Source: Asterella californica (taxonomy: Eukaryota > Streptophyta > Marchantiopsida > Marchantiales > Aytoniaceae). Taken from it: DNA of 64,000 nucleotides. Within the stretch, counting starts at the first letter, position 1; every line of letters begins with the position of its first letter. The stretch lies in the NCBI GenBank assembly GCA_036924285.1, contig JAYKYS010000008.1, positions 12,385,001 through 12,449,000 of the forward strand, in the 5' to 3' direction. Below the pieces are notes generated by a model that had not been told where the DNA came from, made no database searches, and saw only the letters and a program-made list of their open reading frames with translations. Positions 21,518 to 33,420 of the stretch are shown here, piece by piece. The translations under genes were made by a program, and so were the position numbers.

Positions 21518-22680
21518 ATGTCCATGCAGTTTCAGAACTTGTATGCTGCTAACAACAACGTGTCGTGCAAAAGAGGCATCTGTCAGGAATCTACTGTAAG
21601 TGTGGTGGAACTGCATTTTCGGAATGCAAATCTGACCAGACAAGTGGCTGCACTGACTCTGCAGTGTTTTGTCAGGTTCCGAAGCTCCCTAGGTCGACCT
21701 GTTGGCGAACTAGTAAGAATTTTGTACAGCCAAACCTTACCAAACTCGTTATACAGACGATTAACAGACGTTATACAGACGATATTGCTACAGAAGGGCT
21801 TGGTCCCTCGTCCTGTAAATACACCCTAAGTATGTGGTACCGAAACACCAGGACTCTTGGACTGGGGCAGCCGTGGAGTATCCGGCACTAACCCACAATC
21901 TGGTATTAGGCGTCCTCACTCTTGATGAGAGCTTGGAATCGCTGAAACTGGCTTCTCCGGCTCACTTCCAAAAAGGTATGCTGAGTTTCCTAATCTCAGA
22001 GACCTTGATCTTTCAGAAAATCCTTTTGGGACGGAGTATACTCGCGCGTCTAAGTAATGTCTGCTCGTGGATCTATATCTCTCCATGAACGTTTCCACTG
22101 TACGGAGGTGGTAGAATCGGAACTAAAGAAATAGAAACTGAAGAACGCAGAAGTTATGTCTTTATGTTCGTTTCTCATGGATCGAGAGATCATCCGTGCT
22201 TTCAAAGGGAGATGTACGTACGTACCTCACACATATGTTCCATGCCGGAACGCCTTCATTGGGAAATTGGAAACTTGAAGCAGCTTGTCTTTCGCGGTTT
22301 CTCAAAAGTCGCACTCGCTGGCAGCATTCCATCACATTTGACATTCCCCACTAAACTTCTAGAGATGCAACTCTGCCAACGGCAATGATTTGTCCGGTCC
22401 AATCCCGCAGAATTCAGGAATCTGACTTCTCTGGTCGAAATTGACCCCTGTGAGGACCTATGGATCCCGATGCAATTCCAGAGCTCATTTGCTGTACGCC
22501 AATTCCTTCAAGCTAACCTTCCCAGTAATATATGAGAGTTAACACAAAGTGTAGGGGAGCTTAAACCTTTTCAGAATTATCTGATTACAGTGAGCCCACC
22601 AACATGGGGGGAAATTTCCCAGCTCGTCACCATTGACTTTCAAGGGATTCGACATAAACTGGTTTTGTTTTATAAGGTCT
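21518..22680 (+). pseudogene. Leucine-rich-repeat protein pseudogene
   Basis: Fragments in shifting frames fit a plant extracellular LRR protein or LRR receptor. An N-terminal block (NNVSCKRG, then VVELHFRNANLTRQVAALTL, about 21550-21660) resembles the LRR-N cap followed by a first repeat. Further repeats include LHWEIGNLKQLVF, LAGSIPSHLTFPTKLLEMQL and, after a frame change near 22390, a LSGPIP-like piece and a NLTSLVEID-like piece. No kinase domain is seen. Multiple indels and stops make it non-functional. Confidence 0.55.
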
Positions 22681-22992
22681 AGTACTACAAAATTCAACTG
22701 AACTAAATGCATCTGCATATTCCGATCCAGGAGCTGGAGGATATTTCCTTCTTTGTTTATTTACATAAAGCAAATCATACTAGCTCGACTTTGGGACCAT
22801 TTGCATGGCTCTCAAGTGAGGCGTACAGGTACAAGCAGGGCAATACAAACAACCGCTGTCGAGCAAAAACCCGGAATCTTTGATCGGGTTTATGGTTTGA
22901 TAATGTGTTCAGCTACGCAAGAAAACAAGGTTACAGCCAGAAGTCCACCGTAGCTGGCCATGGCCAAGGATCGAAATGGGAAGGGCTTTTAT

Positions 22993-23818
22993 CTAAGCTG
23001 TGCTTTTCACGTACTCCTCGATAGCCTTGAATGTTTTGTTTAATCCTTCCTTCGCCTGGAGGATTGCCTCACTAGCGTCGCCATCAGATCCACCCTCGTA
23101 TTCTGCTGAAAATTCTAGCCTGGATGTGCTGTCAGTAATTGGTATAACTGTCAGGGACTGAACCCACTTGCTGAAGCCGAATTGTTGCTTGTGTCCTCCC
23201 TCTACCTCCTCGGACACAACGGAGAAGTTGTCAATATCGAGGCTTACGAGCTTTTCCTTCACGAAGTCTGCTGCTTTGGGGCCCAAAGCTGCCTTAGCCG
23301 CTGAAAAAGAGAGACATGACGAAAGGTTTTGCTTCATCAGTGGCAGATATGGAAAAAACTGATCCCTACTTCATGTCATGCTCGGAAGGTACATGAAGTC
23401 CAAGGATGAATTCATTGCTGCATCAGGTTCAGAACTTTGTATTCCCGAATTGACTGGACGCTTCCAAACATACGATGTTGCAGCACTTGCATGTCTATTC
23501 TGCTCCTGAAGTGACACTTGGTTCAAATGCACGCTTGAAACTCAACTGGTAGTTGTCAGGATTTAAGATGACAATGAGGTCTCTTGATACATAAGATGGA
23601 TCAGAGTAATAATATGTACGTGCCATCATGATCATGAGCTTACATGGTGCCAATTTGATGATGCGGGTGGTGCCTGGCTCCCCAAAACCCTCGACGGTCT
23701 CAATGCTAGCAACTGCGTCTGGGATGATTTTGGGGAACAGTGTCTCCTGCTCCTTCAGAGCTTCCCAGATAGCCGATGCAGGAACTCCCAACTCAATCTC
23801 ATGGCTGAAGGAAGGCAT
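22993..23818 (-). CDS. Bet v 1 / PR-10-like protein, two exons
   Basis: A START-fold hydrophobic-ligand-binding protein of the Bet v 1 superfamily, about 160 aa, cytosolic (no signal peptide). Exon 1 is 23644-23818 (MPSFSHEIELGVPASAIWEA...), intron 23301-23643 (GTAAGC..TTTTTCAG) and exon 2 22993-23300, ending STA-stop. The intron falls after the first base of codon 59, close to the conserved phase-1 intron of PR-10 genes (about codon 61-62). The glycine-rich loop is degenerate (EGFGEPGTTRI). C-terminal helix: ILQAKEGLNKTFKAIEEYV. Natural ligand unknown. A paralogue lies 7 kb away on the same strand. The frame is intact, so it is probably functional. Confidence 0.88.
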
Positions 23819-23946
23819 ATTGATGATCAAGTTACAGAACACGAAGCAAGATAGAAGAGAGTGTCCGTGTGCCTCCGCAGCGAGCAAAGATCTGCAGGCA
23901 GCTGGCTATTGATTGCTGGCTGTCGAAATCCGAGAGGATCTGGTGG

Positions 23947-23953
23947 TTATATA
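23947..23953 (-). promoter_or_regulatory. TATA box of the first Bet v 1-like gene
   Basis: On the minus strand CTATATAACC lies about 130 bp upstream of the start codon at 23818, a normal distance for a plant TATA box with a short leader. Confidence 0.5.
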
Positions 23954-23959
23954 GCATCC

Positions 23960-25106
23960 ACACCAGTTTGGGGATCGACATCTCAGCGCAATCGTCACTA
24001 GTAAAAACGGTAAATAATATTATAATTCATATATGCAAGGTAGGAGAAAACCTTCACCTGGTATCTTTGGCTCTGAAGCCGACGTCTCAGAACCTTCTCC
24101 TTGTTTCCATTCACTTGCTGCGTGACCGTTCACATCGACCAGCAAAATTTTCATGTAAAGTTGAGCTGCAACTGCTGTTCGCTTGCTTTCTTATTACACT
24201 CACTGAAACTTTGTACACGTCTTCTCGCCATGATCTTTCTCTCCGCAAGTAGGACTAGTTTGTTTGTGGCTTTGACGTTCTTCCTCAGTATGCAACGAGT
24301 GAGCTCGAGCAGCTATTATATGCACGTGCGACCAGAAGACCCATACAAGAAATGAAATTATAGATCCATACTAAATTTTATTTGGGTTATGGATCCTTAG
24401 CTGCAAGCTTCCTGTGGTCCTTGTGTTATGGATCATTAGCTTTAAGCCAGCTGTCCGCAGTAGCGAACATGGCGCAATTGCACTGGGCCCTGGAAGAAAC
24501 AAAAGGTAGCAGTATTAAAGACGTGTAGAAACTGCGTATTCATCATGGCAAGAAACACCACGGCGCCGTTCTCTTCTCAGCCAACTGATCATGAAGCGCT
24601 GGCAACAACAAAATATTATTCTTTGATACGGGAGGACCTCAATGATAGTTTACGACAGATTCGGGTAGACTGATCCTAACCAAAATCACAGGCCTGCACG
24701 GAACCGCTGTGGGCTAAAAGGCAATGAGCATAATGTCGGGATCAAATGCATGCTGACCTTGTGTTCAAAAGCAGCTCACTCGTATTGTGTTGTCTGATCC
24801 CGTTCACTGGTTCGGATATCAATCCCTTTTACCTGCCCTCGTGACAGGTGGGCCGAGGAAGCCCCACTGGTTGTTGAATTCATTAGGCTTATGTGGCTCA
24901 CCTTTTATGGCTGCACACAAAGCAGATGACTGTGATAAAAGACTCGGTCTGGTGCTTTTGGCCAGCATTGTCGATGTATAAGTAGCCCTCAACAGAGTGA
25001 ATAATCAACCCCTCCGACTACTACAGTTTCAGAGAGAAGAGGTGGAGAGTAAGTACTCCTTCAAAGGGGACGTTGGAATTTTCGAGACCAGAAAAGAAAG
25101 AAAACA
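23960..25106. other. Intergenic, no supported gene
   Basis: I see only small duplications, for example GTTATGGATC followed by C/A-TTAGCT at about 24388 and 24428. No coding or RNA gene is supported. Confidence 0.5.
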
Positions 25107-25163
25107 GAGAACTTATTGTGAACTTATCGAGAACTTATTGTGAAACATCACAATAAGTTCTCG
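25107..25163. repeat. Perfect hairpin with an extra direct repeat
   Basis: Arms CGAGAACTTATTGTG (25128-25142) and CACAATAAGTTCTCG (25149-25163) are perfect 15-bp inverted repeats with a 6-base loop. GAGAACTTATTGTG also occurs once more at 25107-25120. Confidence 0.9.
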
Positions 25164-25574
25164 AGCACTTCGAACGAAGATGTTCAGTGCTGCACTGCTG
25201 CATATTACCAGTATACACAGGCTCGAAGGCCGCATGCTGAAGCAACATCGAGCAAACTTGTCGTTTTCTCGATATGCTTCTTTGTGCTAGAATCAAACTT
25301 CTTCGCTGCATATCGTACGGAGATCTCTACGAGGATGTTTCCTCCTCAGAGAAAGATCTTCCAACTTCATTCCAAGAGTGGGCATGCGCAGGCCAGGAAG
25401 CCGGTGGCCTCTTGTTAGGTCAGATTTCTTTCTTCTTGGTCAACAGAGATCCGAAACGATCTGAAGACGAGGTAGTGTAACCCTACTGCTTCGATTCGCC
25501 TCTGGACACTTTCAGAAATTGTCAAAGAGTACCAACTACACTGGGGATTGTAACCTGATCGGATCATCATCTTG

Positions 25575-28440
25575 CAGGTGGATAGTGCCGAAGCAACAGG
25601 TTGGACCAAGCCTAGACGGAACCTCATCGCTGTAGAGAAGATAGTCGGTGCAAGTCAGAACGCTCTAATGCAAGGTCGAGCTATGAGCCAAGAGCCTACG
25701 CCCTTGTCCGAACAAGAGCGGAGTCGAGCTCTAGTATCCCGTGAGATGGAAGGATCCACTAAGAGAGCATGGAGAACTTGCTGGAAGTGATTCTCCGTCA
25801 GAGAAGACTGTAGTCCGCGAGATCCATCGATAGCTAAAGTATCGAATCGAGGGTGTGTCTCACGTGCCTCAAGAGTCAGGTCATCTCTTGTCTCACGGAG
25901 ACACATCTGTAGTGGGTAAGAACCATCCTCCACCTCTGTCATGTAGCTCTCCAGTATAAGTCTATCTCGCACGAGAAAACGGCAACAGAGCCAAAGTGCT
26001 GAGAGGGCCCAACTATCCAAAAAGGCTGCTGGAGCAGTCTCCTCCATGAATAATAAGCTCATCCCGTCACATGATATCAGCAAAGATGTCTGCCTACGTG
26101 CGAGAGGTCTTGCCACACAGTCAAAAGTCTCCAATCCTATGATGTCGTCAAACACCTCATGATCTTCCTATCAAACTCTCTAAGGTCCGAGATGAAGATA
26201 GGAGATGGAGGTACGGTGCGGAGTAAGTAACTAGGACGTCGTGCAATGGAAGAATAAAGAATACCAAAGGTAACCTGAGGATCCTCCAACATAGGGAGAT
26301 CCTCAATATGCAAAACGTCCTCCGCCGGGGCAACATCTAAGAATCGAGAGACAAAGTCCTCTGTACCCACAGGTACTGTGAGGATGCGTAAACCATCTGT
26401 AGGGATAACAAATCCCTCCGGGAGCTGTAGGTCCGACGATATACTTATGAGAAACCAAGCCTTGCACTTTGACACCTTCGTCCTCAACCCTACCAAGGCC
26501 AATTGAGAGACAAGGTGATCAAAGGCAACACCGACTTGGTCCGCCGGACCTACGATGTGCGTATCATCAGCTAGAGATGGAAAACACAACCTGGAGCAGC
26601 CAAGGCGGTGGTCAAGAGAGCTCTGTAGTGAGCTAAGGCAAAGAGGGATCCACCCAAAGGATCTCCCTGACGAGTACCTGCAGTGGAGCTGATGACTGTA
26701 ACTCCCTCTATCGTAGGACCGTGCTGATAGTAAAGAGAAGAAGGAGAACCATAGAACGATCGCACGAAGAGGACCAGACCCGCTAGAGATCTCCCACCAT
26801 CCATGAGCTCCCTAAAGATGAAAGCGCGAGAAACGCTATTAAAAATATTTTCCACGTCTATTTGTAGGACAATCCAATCGGGATGGATGTCCAAGAGAGC
26901 CTTAATGCTGTAAGAAACAGACTCACAACCTCCCGGCGTCGCAACTCCAAACTGATGTGGGCAAAGGTGGTCCTGAAAAGTATCTCGAAGCTGAAGGACA
27001 ATGATACGACTAATAAGTCGTTAGAGAATCTCATCGATGGCTATCGGTCGAATCTCTCCACATCCTTCGTCATGGTCAAAAGTCTAGCTGCCCCTAGTAC
27101 ATGAGCTATAGACTGAGGAATATATCCTTGAGCTACTGCTGCCGCTACTTGAAAAAGCTCCGTGAAACCACTAGAGGGGTCGTCTGTCTGAAAACAATCT
27201 CGTAGGTGCTCGTAGACTATCCCAGACAGACCTCCAGAGGATAGACGTGGAGCTGTACACAAGACCTGGGCAAACAAGGATCTATCGAGACATAAAGGCT
27301 CCTCAGACCGATAGTCCTGAACCTCAGGTGGTGAGGGATCACTCGGTGAGGAGTGAAAGAAACGCAACGCAGCGACCATCTCCTCAGTAGGACATGTCAA
27401 TGACAAAGGATGCAGTGCTCTAGCAGCTCTATTCTACTCTCCAACCTGACCTAACATCCTACAGCATCTTATGCGGGCGGAAGATGAGACATCACGTGTA
27501 GAGGCAGACTCAATCCTATCTCGTACCGTGCGGACTGATTCCTCTTGTAAGACCGCACAATCACCTGCACGGAATCTCCGAAGACGGGCCGCCACCTCCC
27601 GATGTCCTCCTCTGCCACCTGGAGTATAACGGAGGCACCAACGAGGAAGTAAGAGGAACAGTAACCACGCCGCCTCGTCCTTGGTGTTCCGTGCCAACCT
27701 GTCGAGAGGTAGACGAATGCTTGTCTCACCTCGTCATGAAGAGCACGAGGTAACCGATGAAACAAAAGCGGACAAGGGAAACGCGTCTCGAACAAACTCA
27801 GAATAGTGCCCGAGTGGACTCTCAACCACTCCCATGACTTTGGAGGAACTCCAGGAAGAAGGGCTAATGGTGTCATAATGACTGCACGTGTAGACCTCCG
27901 ATCTCGGCTAACCTGGGCATCCCATGTGGTCGTATCATAACTCTTGTGCATCTTTCTCACATGAGATTTTACCCCTTGCGAGATAAATAACTGATTGCAC
28001 ACCAGACATGGTGTGTCTCGAATCATTCTCGATCTCAGGGGAGAGAGAGTACCCAAAGCTAAAGAAGAGACGATATCCAATCAAACGGTACTCGTAATAG
28101 AAATATCTCCAAAAAGAAAATAAAAAATAGAAAAAAAAGTAAAAAGATAGAAAGGAAAAAAAGAAGAAACAAAAAAAGAAACAAAAGAAAAAGAAGAACC
28201 GTGAACCTTGATTTGTAAAGTTTCTCAAAAACCTTTAAAAAGAACACTCTGTAATCTTAAATCTTAGAAAATATGAAATTATTTAATATTCACTCATCTG
28301 TCTATCAAATGTGTCAAATCTAAAATCAAAAAACAAAAAATAAAAAAAAATATGTAAGAAAATCACTCTAGCATACTCTAACACCCTCCCCCTCTCACTC
28401 TCATCCTCCCGCAGTCCCCCTCCGTGCCGCTCTCAGCGAC
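25575..28440 (-). mobile_element. RLE-type non-LTR retrotransposon copy B, 3' truncated
   Basis: The same family as copy A, without the LTR insertion. It runs from a 5' region near 28440 to a sharp end near 25575, just at the knuckle before the endonuclease domain, so the RLE domain and 3' UTR are missing. It supplies the uninterrupted reference for the LTR insertion site in copy A. No target duplication was found. Confidence 0.82.
25578..28080 (-). pseudogene. RLE element copy B: zinc finger and RT
   Basis: Sense order: finger CLVCNQLFISQGVKSHVRKMH (about 27945-28010), linker with TPLALLPGVPPKSWEWLRVH, then RT. RT motifs: GGLSGIVYEHLRDCF, LQIDVENIFNSVSRAFIF (motif A, near 26870), GTRQGDPLGGSLFALAHYRA (motif B, near 26640), SLADDTHIVGP (motif C; ADD complement at 26563-26571). 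Thumb-like and knuckle-proximal sequence follow. Motif B and C are better kept than in copy A. Frame changes near 27680, 27440, 27040 and 26150 break the ORF. Confidence 0.82.
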
Positions 28441-30540
28441 CGTTCAAGCTGGACGCTCGCTTCCGAAAGAACCCAAGGCTGGTGAAAGAGGTGACTCAAG
28501 TTAACTTGCTAGCCTAGCTAAGGGTCTCTTCCGACTTAGAGCGTTATTCCGCTTGGAGTCAGGAGCCGGACCTGACACACGAGTTGTCCAAGCCGGCCAG
28601 TTTTTCATGAGTTCGTAGGTTAATCACTAGTGTCTTCAGATTAGCAGTTTTTCTCCCGGGTTTGCACTAAGAATGCCATGGTTCAAAACCACTGTATAGG
28701 TGGACCACAAGATTCTGATGCAGCTTTCGCAGTCGCCTGGCCATGTCCACGAGGCGGCCATCCAAGCAAATTATTGCGAAATATGCGAAAGGGGTAGGGC
28801 AGATACCCTCACCACAAAACTCAGGAGATGTCATATGCCACTGAATATTCGGAAATAAGTAACCGCGCGATGTAGGAAGTTCTTCGGTATTTCCGAACCG
28901 GTGCTCTTGTGTCAGATAAACGCAAAAAATGTATAGTCGGCAGAGGCCCTAAGTCCACTATGGTAGTGGCTGAGGTCTAAGGCAGTGCCGAATAAAAAAT
29001 CTAGTGTTTCTTTTTCTCCCTTTGAATTTAAATTACTCTTATGTCATCATCGTGATTTTCTCATTTTCTGAGATAACCACTTCTTTCTTCTTTTCTATGA
29101 TCGCCAATTTCAAGGAACAAAACTAATATCATAGGACTTTTAGACATTTTTAACGCTCTCCTTGCAATCTGTGAATTCTGTCCGTGTTCATAATTAATCA
29201 CCTACGCCTGGATATGGGGTAAAGGTTAGGTCACAGAGTAAAATACAAGTCCCGGTTATAATACATATTTTCCTAAGAACTTCCATGGATCCTTTTCCTT
29301 GTTATATTTAGCTGCTTTTATGAATTTAGAAGGGTTCAAATCTTGTTGCTCGCCATTATATATGAGACATCTTAATATACTCCGGTCTCAGATTTCGCTT
29401 AAAATACCGACGTATGTCACTACATCTGTAGATTGCCAAGCAAGTCATAACTAATGAGAAAATCTGACTGGATTCCAAGTATAACCATATATTTACACCG
29501 GGTTCTTATCATTTGTGTCAGTGGAATAATAAAATCTTACTTCTAGTCACGTCACAAAAATTATAAATTCTTGAAATATCTTATCACTACATGAAGTCAG
29601 TCTTTAAATAATGAGAAGAGCTACATTCCGTGCACTGTTCTAACCCTCACGCGTACTCGGCCGATATCAGATTCCACTCAACTCACAAGCAGCAAGGCAC
29701 ATACAAGAGCAAAACAATAGATAAAACTGAGGTACCTTTAAAATACAATTCTCCTGTCAATTCTCTCGAGAAGGTGCCACACTTGAAGGCTTGTTCTTAT
29801 GCTTGAAGAGTTTTGGCGATGTCAAAAACCTGGGAAAGCTGTACATCACCTTACGGGCCCCTGCTGTCTCCCTGAGTTCAGTTGTTCATGCATCCAGTGC
29901 AGGCTTCTTCGGCATGAGGTTAGCTATTCGTCACACTATACGCATGCCACATCGTCACACTATACGCATGGTGTGGCATGCATATAGTGTGACGAACTGC
30001 GTATATTGTGACGAACTCTAAGTAATATGAGATCAGAAGATCCCTTTCTAGGTTTGGACGTTTTCCTGTTTACAAGGAAAAGCTTTCACGAGACAGAATC
30101 GTACGTCTTATAACTTGTGTCCTATCCCGACGGTTGTGTGAAGCCACAGCTGTACTGCGACGTCCAAGTTGCTGCCGAACTAACGAGTGAAACGTTCCAG
30201 AAGCATAGAAAAAGAATTTCGGCTCTGTGTTCCCGTTCAAGCACTCCCCAAGGACTAGGCTCTATCGACAAACATATGGTGCAGAACGTTACCAATCGTT
30301 GAGTGAACCTTCACGCATAAGGATTGCTATATGAGAAAGAACAGGTGGGCAACACAGTGCTGGAGCAGAGTAACTGTACTTGAAAAGCTGAAAGGTATGT
30401 GAGTGATGGAATTCGAGATTTCGTCCCAATTCACAAATAGGTTTTTGTCAAAGACATGCACGAGTTTGGTGCATCCAGAAGACGCATATACAGCAGCTTG
30501 TTCCAGATTCCTTTCTAGAATAGCAAGAATGCGAAATTCT
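28441..30540. other. AT-rich intergenic DNA, no supported gene
   Basis: No conserved coding seen apart from the structured repeat at 29929-30018. Open frames at 29.8-30.6 kb overlap on both strands and show no family features. Confidence 0.5.
29929..30018. repeat. Direct and inverted copies of an 18-mer
   Basis: CGTCACACTATACGCATG occurs twice directly (29929-29946, 29953-29970) and twice in inverted, slightly diverged form (about 29977-29994 and 29999-30015). The second inverted copy reads CGTATATTGTGACG. The block can fold into a long imperfect hairpin. Confidence 0.85.
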
Positions 30541-30544
30541 CTAC

Positions 30545-31281
30545 TTAACCGTTGCAAGTCGTTTTCAGATATTCTTCGAGTTCCTTGAACGCTTTCATGA
30601 TTCCCTCCTTCGCTTTCTGGACGGCCTTTTCGACCTCACTTTTCTTCCTTCCTCCCTCGTAGTGCGTGGCAAAGTTTAATCGGCACCTGTCAGACGCTAT
30701 GGGAATCACCCTTGTCGTGCTTACCCACCTGCTGAAACCCTGAGCAAGATGTCCTCCCTCGAGCTCTTCTATGGTAGCTGTGTATCCCGGATCGTACAAG
30801 GTCACCAGCTTCTCCTTCACAAAAGTTCCCTCGACAGCGACCTTGGATCGGGAGAATATCGATCCCCTCTTTTCTGTTTCCCACCCGTCGCAAGGAACCA
30901 CCGACACTACTCTCAGCGGGGAATATAACTGAAGCAACTCGAAACACAACACATGCTTCTGGCCAGGGAATAAAGCCACTGTCAAAGCTCCCCAGCTCTC
31001 TTCTTCTTCTCAGCAAGCGTTCTACGCTGTATGTAATCCTTATCCTGGTCTAGTTCCGACAGCTGAAACTACGAAGAATGCACGTCTGGATTTAGAGACT
31101 TACTTGGGCCAAACTTGATGAGTCGTATCGAACCGGGCTGCCCTGCCTCGCCTGCAACTTGCTCGATGCTTACGATGCACTCGGGTAAGATTTTGGGAAA
31201 AATCGTATCTTGCTCCTTCAATGCCGACCAGACAGAGGGAGCAGCTATGTCCAGTTCAATCTCGCACTCGAAAGTAGGCAT
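30545..31281 (-). CDS. Second Bet v 1 / PR-10-like protein, two exons
   Basis: A paralogue of the gene at 22993-23818. Exon 1 is 31104-31281 from the ATG at 31281 (MPTFECEIELDIAAPSVWSA...). The donor GTAAGT follows the first base of codon 60, the same phase-1 position. Exon 2 keeps GTFVKEKLVTLYDPGYTATI and the C-terminal helix VQKAKEGIMKAFKELEEYL, ending CNG-stop at 30545. The acceptor is less certain. The CAG at 30874-30876 keeps frame and gives about 168 aa, with a basic stretch (KRGSIFSRSK) not in the first gene, but its pyrimidine tract is weak. No in-frame lesions. Confidence 0.82.
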
Positions 31282-31737
31282 TTCCGATCGACAAGACTCG
31301 CCTGGTGACGGCTTCAAAGGAAATAAAATGCCGAAGATGACACATGGAAATCAACAGTCCGAGCTTCGGTGGAGAGGGGAGTCGTTGAACAGCTGTTTGT
31401 GGTTGCAATAGTGGTTGCGAAAGTGGGCCCGGTTGGAATCATCTCCAGAAGGATTAGGGCTGCCCTGCAATTCATTCTGACGACTGAGAGGTAGGAGTCT
31501 CTCTGAGGGATATCTGACATTAATATTAGGCAGTTGGCGCTCATCCGTGCCTCTCTTGCCACAGTTTCGGCCGTACTGATATCTTTCTGGCTCCATCTGA
31601 CAAGAGTTTAGCACAGGCTCCAACTGTTCCACTCGTGTACAGAAAATAACATGACAAGTGGGTCCTCACAGTTCGAAGCTAAGTACTTCAAATGTTTTTT
31701 CTGTCGAAGCTATGCAAGTTTCGAAGTTTCTAGTGTG

Positions 31738-31749
31738 CTTTAGCACGAG
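31738..31749. repeat. 12-bp target duplication (left) of RLE copy D
   Basis: CTTTAGCACGAG, repeated exactly at 31982-31993. Confidence 0.8.
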
Positions 31750-31766
31750 TTTCTAGTGTGCTTAAA

Positions 31767-31981
31767 CACCTGTTGTAGATAGGGGTACTGACTTTTTGGT
31801 CTCCGACATTATAGGTGCGACTGGCGATTTTAGAGCTACTGATAGCGGGGCTTAGCCCCGGTGTTCTCCCCTTCAGGGTGGTTATTGCTTGGCCCTTCGG
31901 GTCCTTCTTTCCCTTGTAAGGCTTGATGGGGTCTTCCCATCCGTTGGCTATATATCGCGTCGCGTTTTTTTCTTTTTTTTT
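31767..31981 (+). mobile_element. RLE element copy D: heavily 5'-truncated insertion
   Basis: Holds only the last ~23 codons of the element ORF (..GTDFLVSDII..ending DSGA-stop), the stop-codon hairpin CGGGGCTTAGCCCCG (31846-31860), the UUCG-like loops and the 3' end, then a T-rich tail (31967-31981). Flanked by exact 12-bp repeats CTTTAGCACGAG. Between the left repeat and the homology is a 17-base filler that copies the adjacent TTCTAGTGTGCTT. This pattern is typical of target-primed reverse transcription with 5' truncation. Confidence 0.85.
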
Positions 31982-31993
31982 CTTTAGCACGAG
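31982..31993. repeat. 12-bp target duplication (right) of RLE copy D
   Basis: CTTTAGCACGAG, exact partner of 31738-31749. Confidence 0.8.
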
Positions 31994-33317
31994 GATCGAC
32001 AAGTATAAGCAACTCAATCATATTCCTCGTTGGAGATGACACAGGTGTCCTTCGCTGCTATCACATAGCTCCAAAAGCTGACATCTCAAAACAGGGTACG
32101 GAATCCTGGACGAAATCCTGGAGGTTGCTGCAATTCAATTGGAGGATTGAGACTCATTCTTGTGGATGGCTGCACAAATTTGAACCACCATTTTTTCTCG
32201 TCATTTGTGTTGATTACGTCAGAACCAGTGAGAAGAACTGACTGATCAAGTATGACGCGAGCCCTGGTCAGCCATGGCGTATCCTGTCCTTGAACCCTCC
32301 TACACAACGCGCCGGATTGTAGTAACGAACTGGAGGAGGCTGGATTTTTACCTGATGCGCGTCAGCCCTTCCACTCAACAGCCATTGTGTGCTCCGATCC
32401 GACACTACCTAGAACGAGTAGCACCATACACAACCCAGACTCTCGAAACGAATCCTTTAGTACTCCAGAGTTGCGAGTTTGAAAACCCTCCAATTGTCCC
32501 TCGGAGAACAAAAGAGTAAACGTACAAACAAGCCGCAAGTGTTTGCCAACACTTTTGATATGGACCATCCAGGTACAGTAGCTATCTCCGGTTGATGTCA
32601 CTGTAGCATGCTTGGAGTCGTGTCTAAGGTAGAGAAAGGAGTCTGTGACCACAACTTCCCGTCCGTTGTATTTCCCTCAACAACTTCCGATCCGTTAACA
32701 TAACCGTGCATCTAAATGCTACATTTAAGAACTTCACATTCTGACGATGTTTTTGACTCTAGGAACGGAGAGCCTGTCTTCTCCGTCCTGTCTTCAAGAG
32801 AGTGCAGAAAGGTATACTTTTAAATAGTCAATTTGACTCTTTACTCCAGACCCGTGATAATATGAGTTGTATACTCATTACTTACACTGTTAGTCAACCA
32901 AGCATACACTTCGCCCCGTGCTCCCATGAAACCCTGCGATGAAACCCTGCAACCCCATCCGCCTGTAGCTCGGGCGGCCGAGTCCCCCTGCCGAGGGACT
33001 CATGCTGTGCAAGGGCAGCAGCACACGGCTGCTAAAAGCTCCACAGCGAAAAGAGGTTTAAAAACAAAACACCGTAAAAAAGATTTTTAAATGAAACCCT
33101 GCGATCAGAAGAAGGACTTGAAGTTATTTTTCTATAAACAACTTACATCATATCGAAAGATACCTCTTTGAGGAATCCAGGTTCTTCAAGTCTAACGAGA
33201 TAACCGTTCGACCAAATGAAATCTCGTCTCCTGCTTGTCGTTTCTCCCTCAACATTTCACTTATTTTCTGACGGCTCACAATCTAACTCTCACTAGTAAT
33301 GTTTGCTTATTTATTCA
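31994..33317. other. Intergenic, no supported gene
   Basis: Short open frames on the minus strand at 32086-32307 and 32362-32652 have ordinary composition, but I recognise nothing in them and see no splice structure. A GC-rich block near 32955-33045 contains small hairpins (GAGTCCC...GGGACTC) and sits among repeats of ATGAAACCCTGCGAT. Confidence 0.4.
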
Positions 33318-33420
33318 CCTCTTCCATCTGAAGATGGAAGAGGGCTGCAAGCTATTTATTATACATTCATTTATTATTTAATCCTTTCGATGATAAAGGT
33401 TAAATAATAAATGAATGTAT
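33318..33420. repeat. Two adjacent inverted repeats
   Basis: First: CCTCTTCCATCT (33318-33329) and its complement (33332-33343), perfect with a 2-base loop. Second: ATACATTCATTTATTATTTAA (33361-33381) and its 21-base complement (33400-33420), perfect, with CCTTT/AAAGG also pairing in the spacer. MITE-like or a template-switch product. Confidence 0.9.

Noticed and set aside
32955..33045. GC-rich block with TAGCTCGGGCGG, resembling a tRNA A box (possible tRNA gene or SINE head)
   Set aside because: No B box and no cloverleaf could be drawn; only small hairpins.
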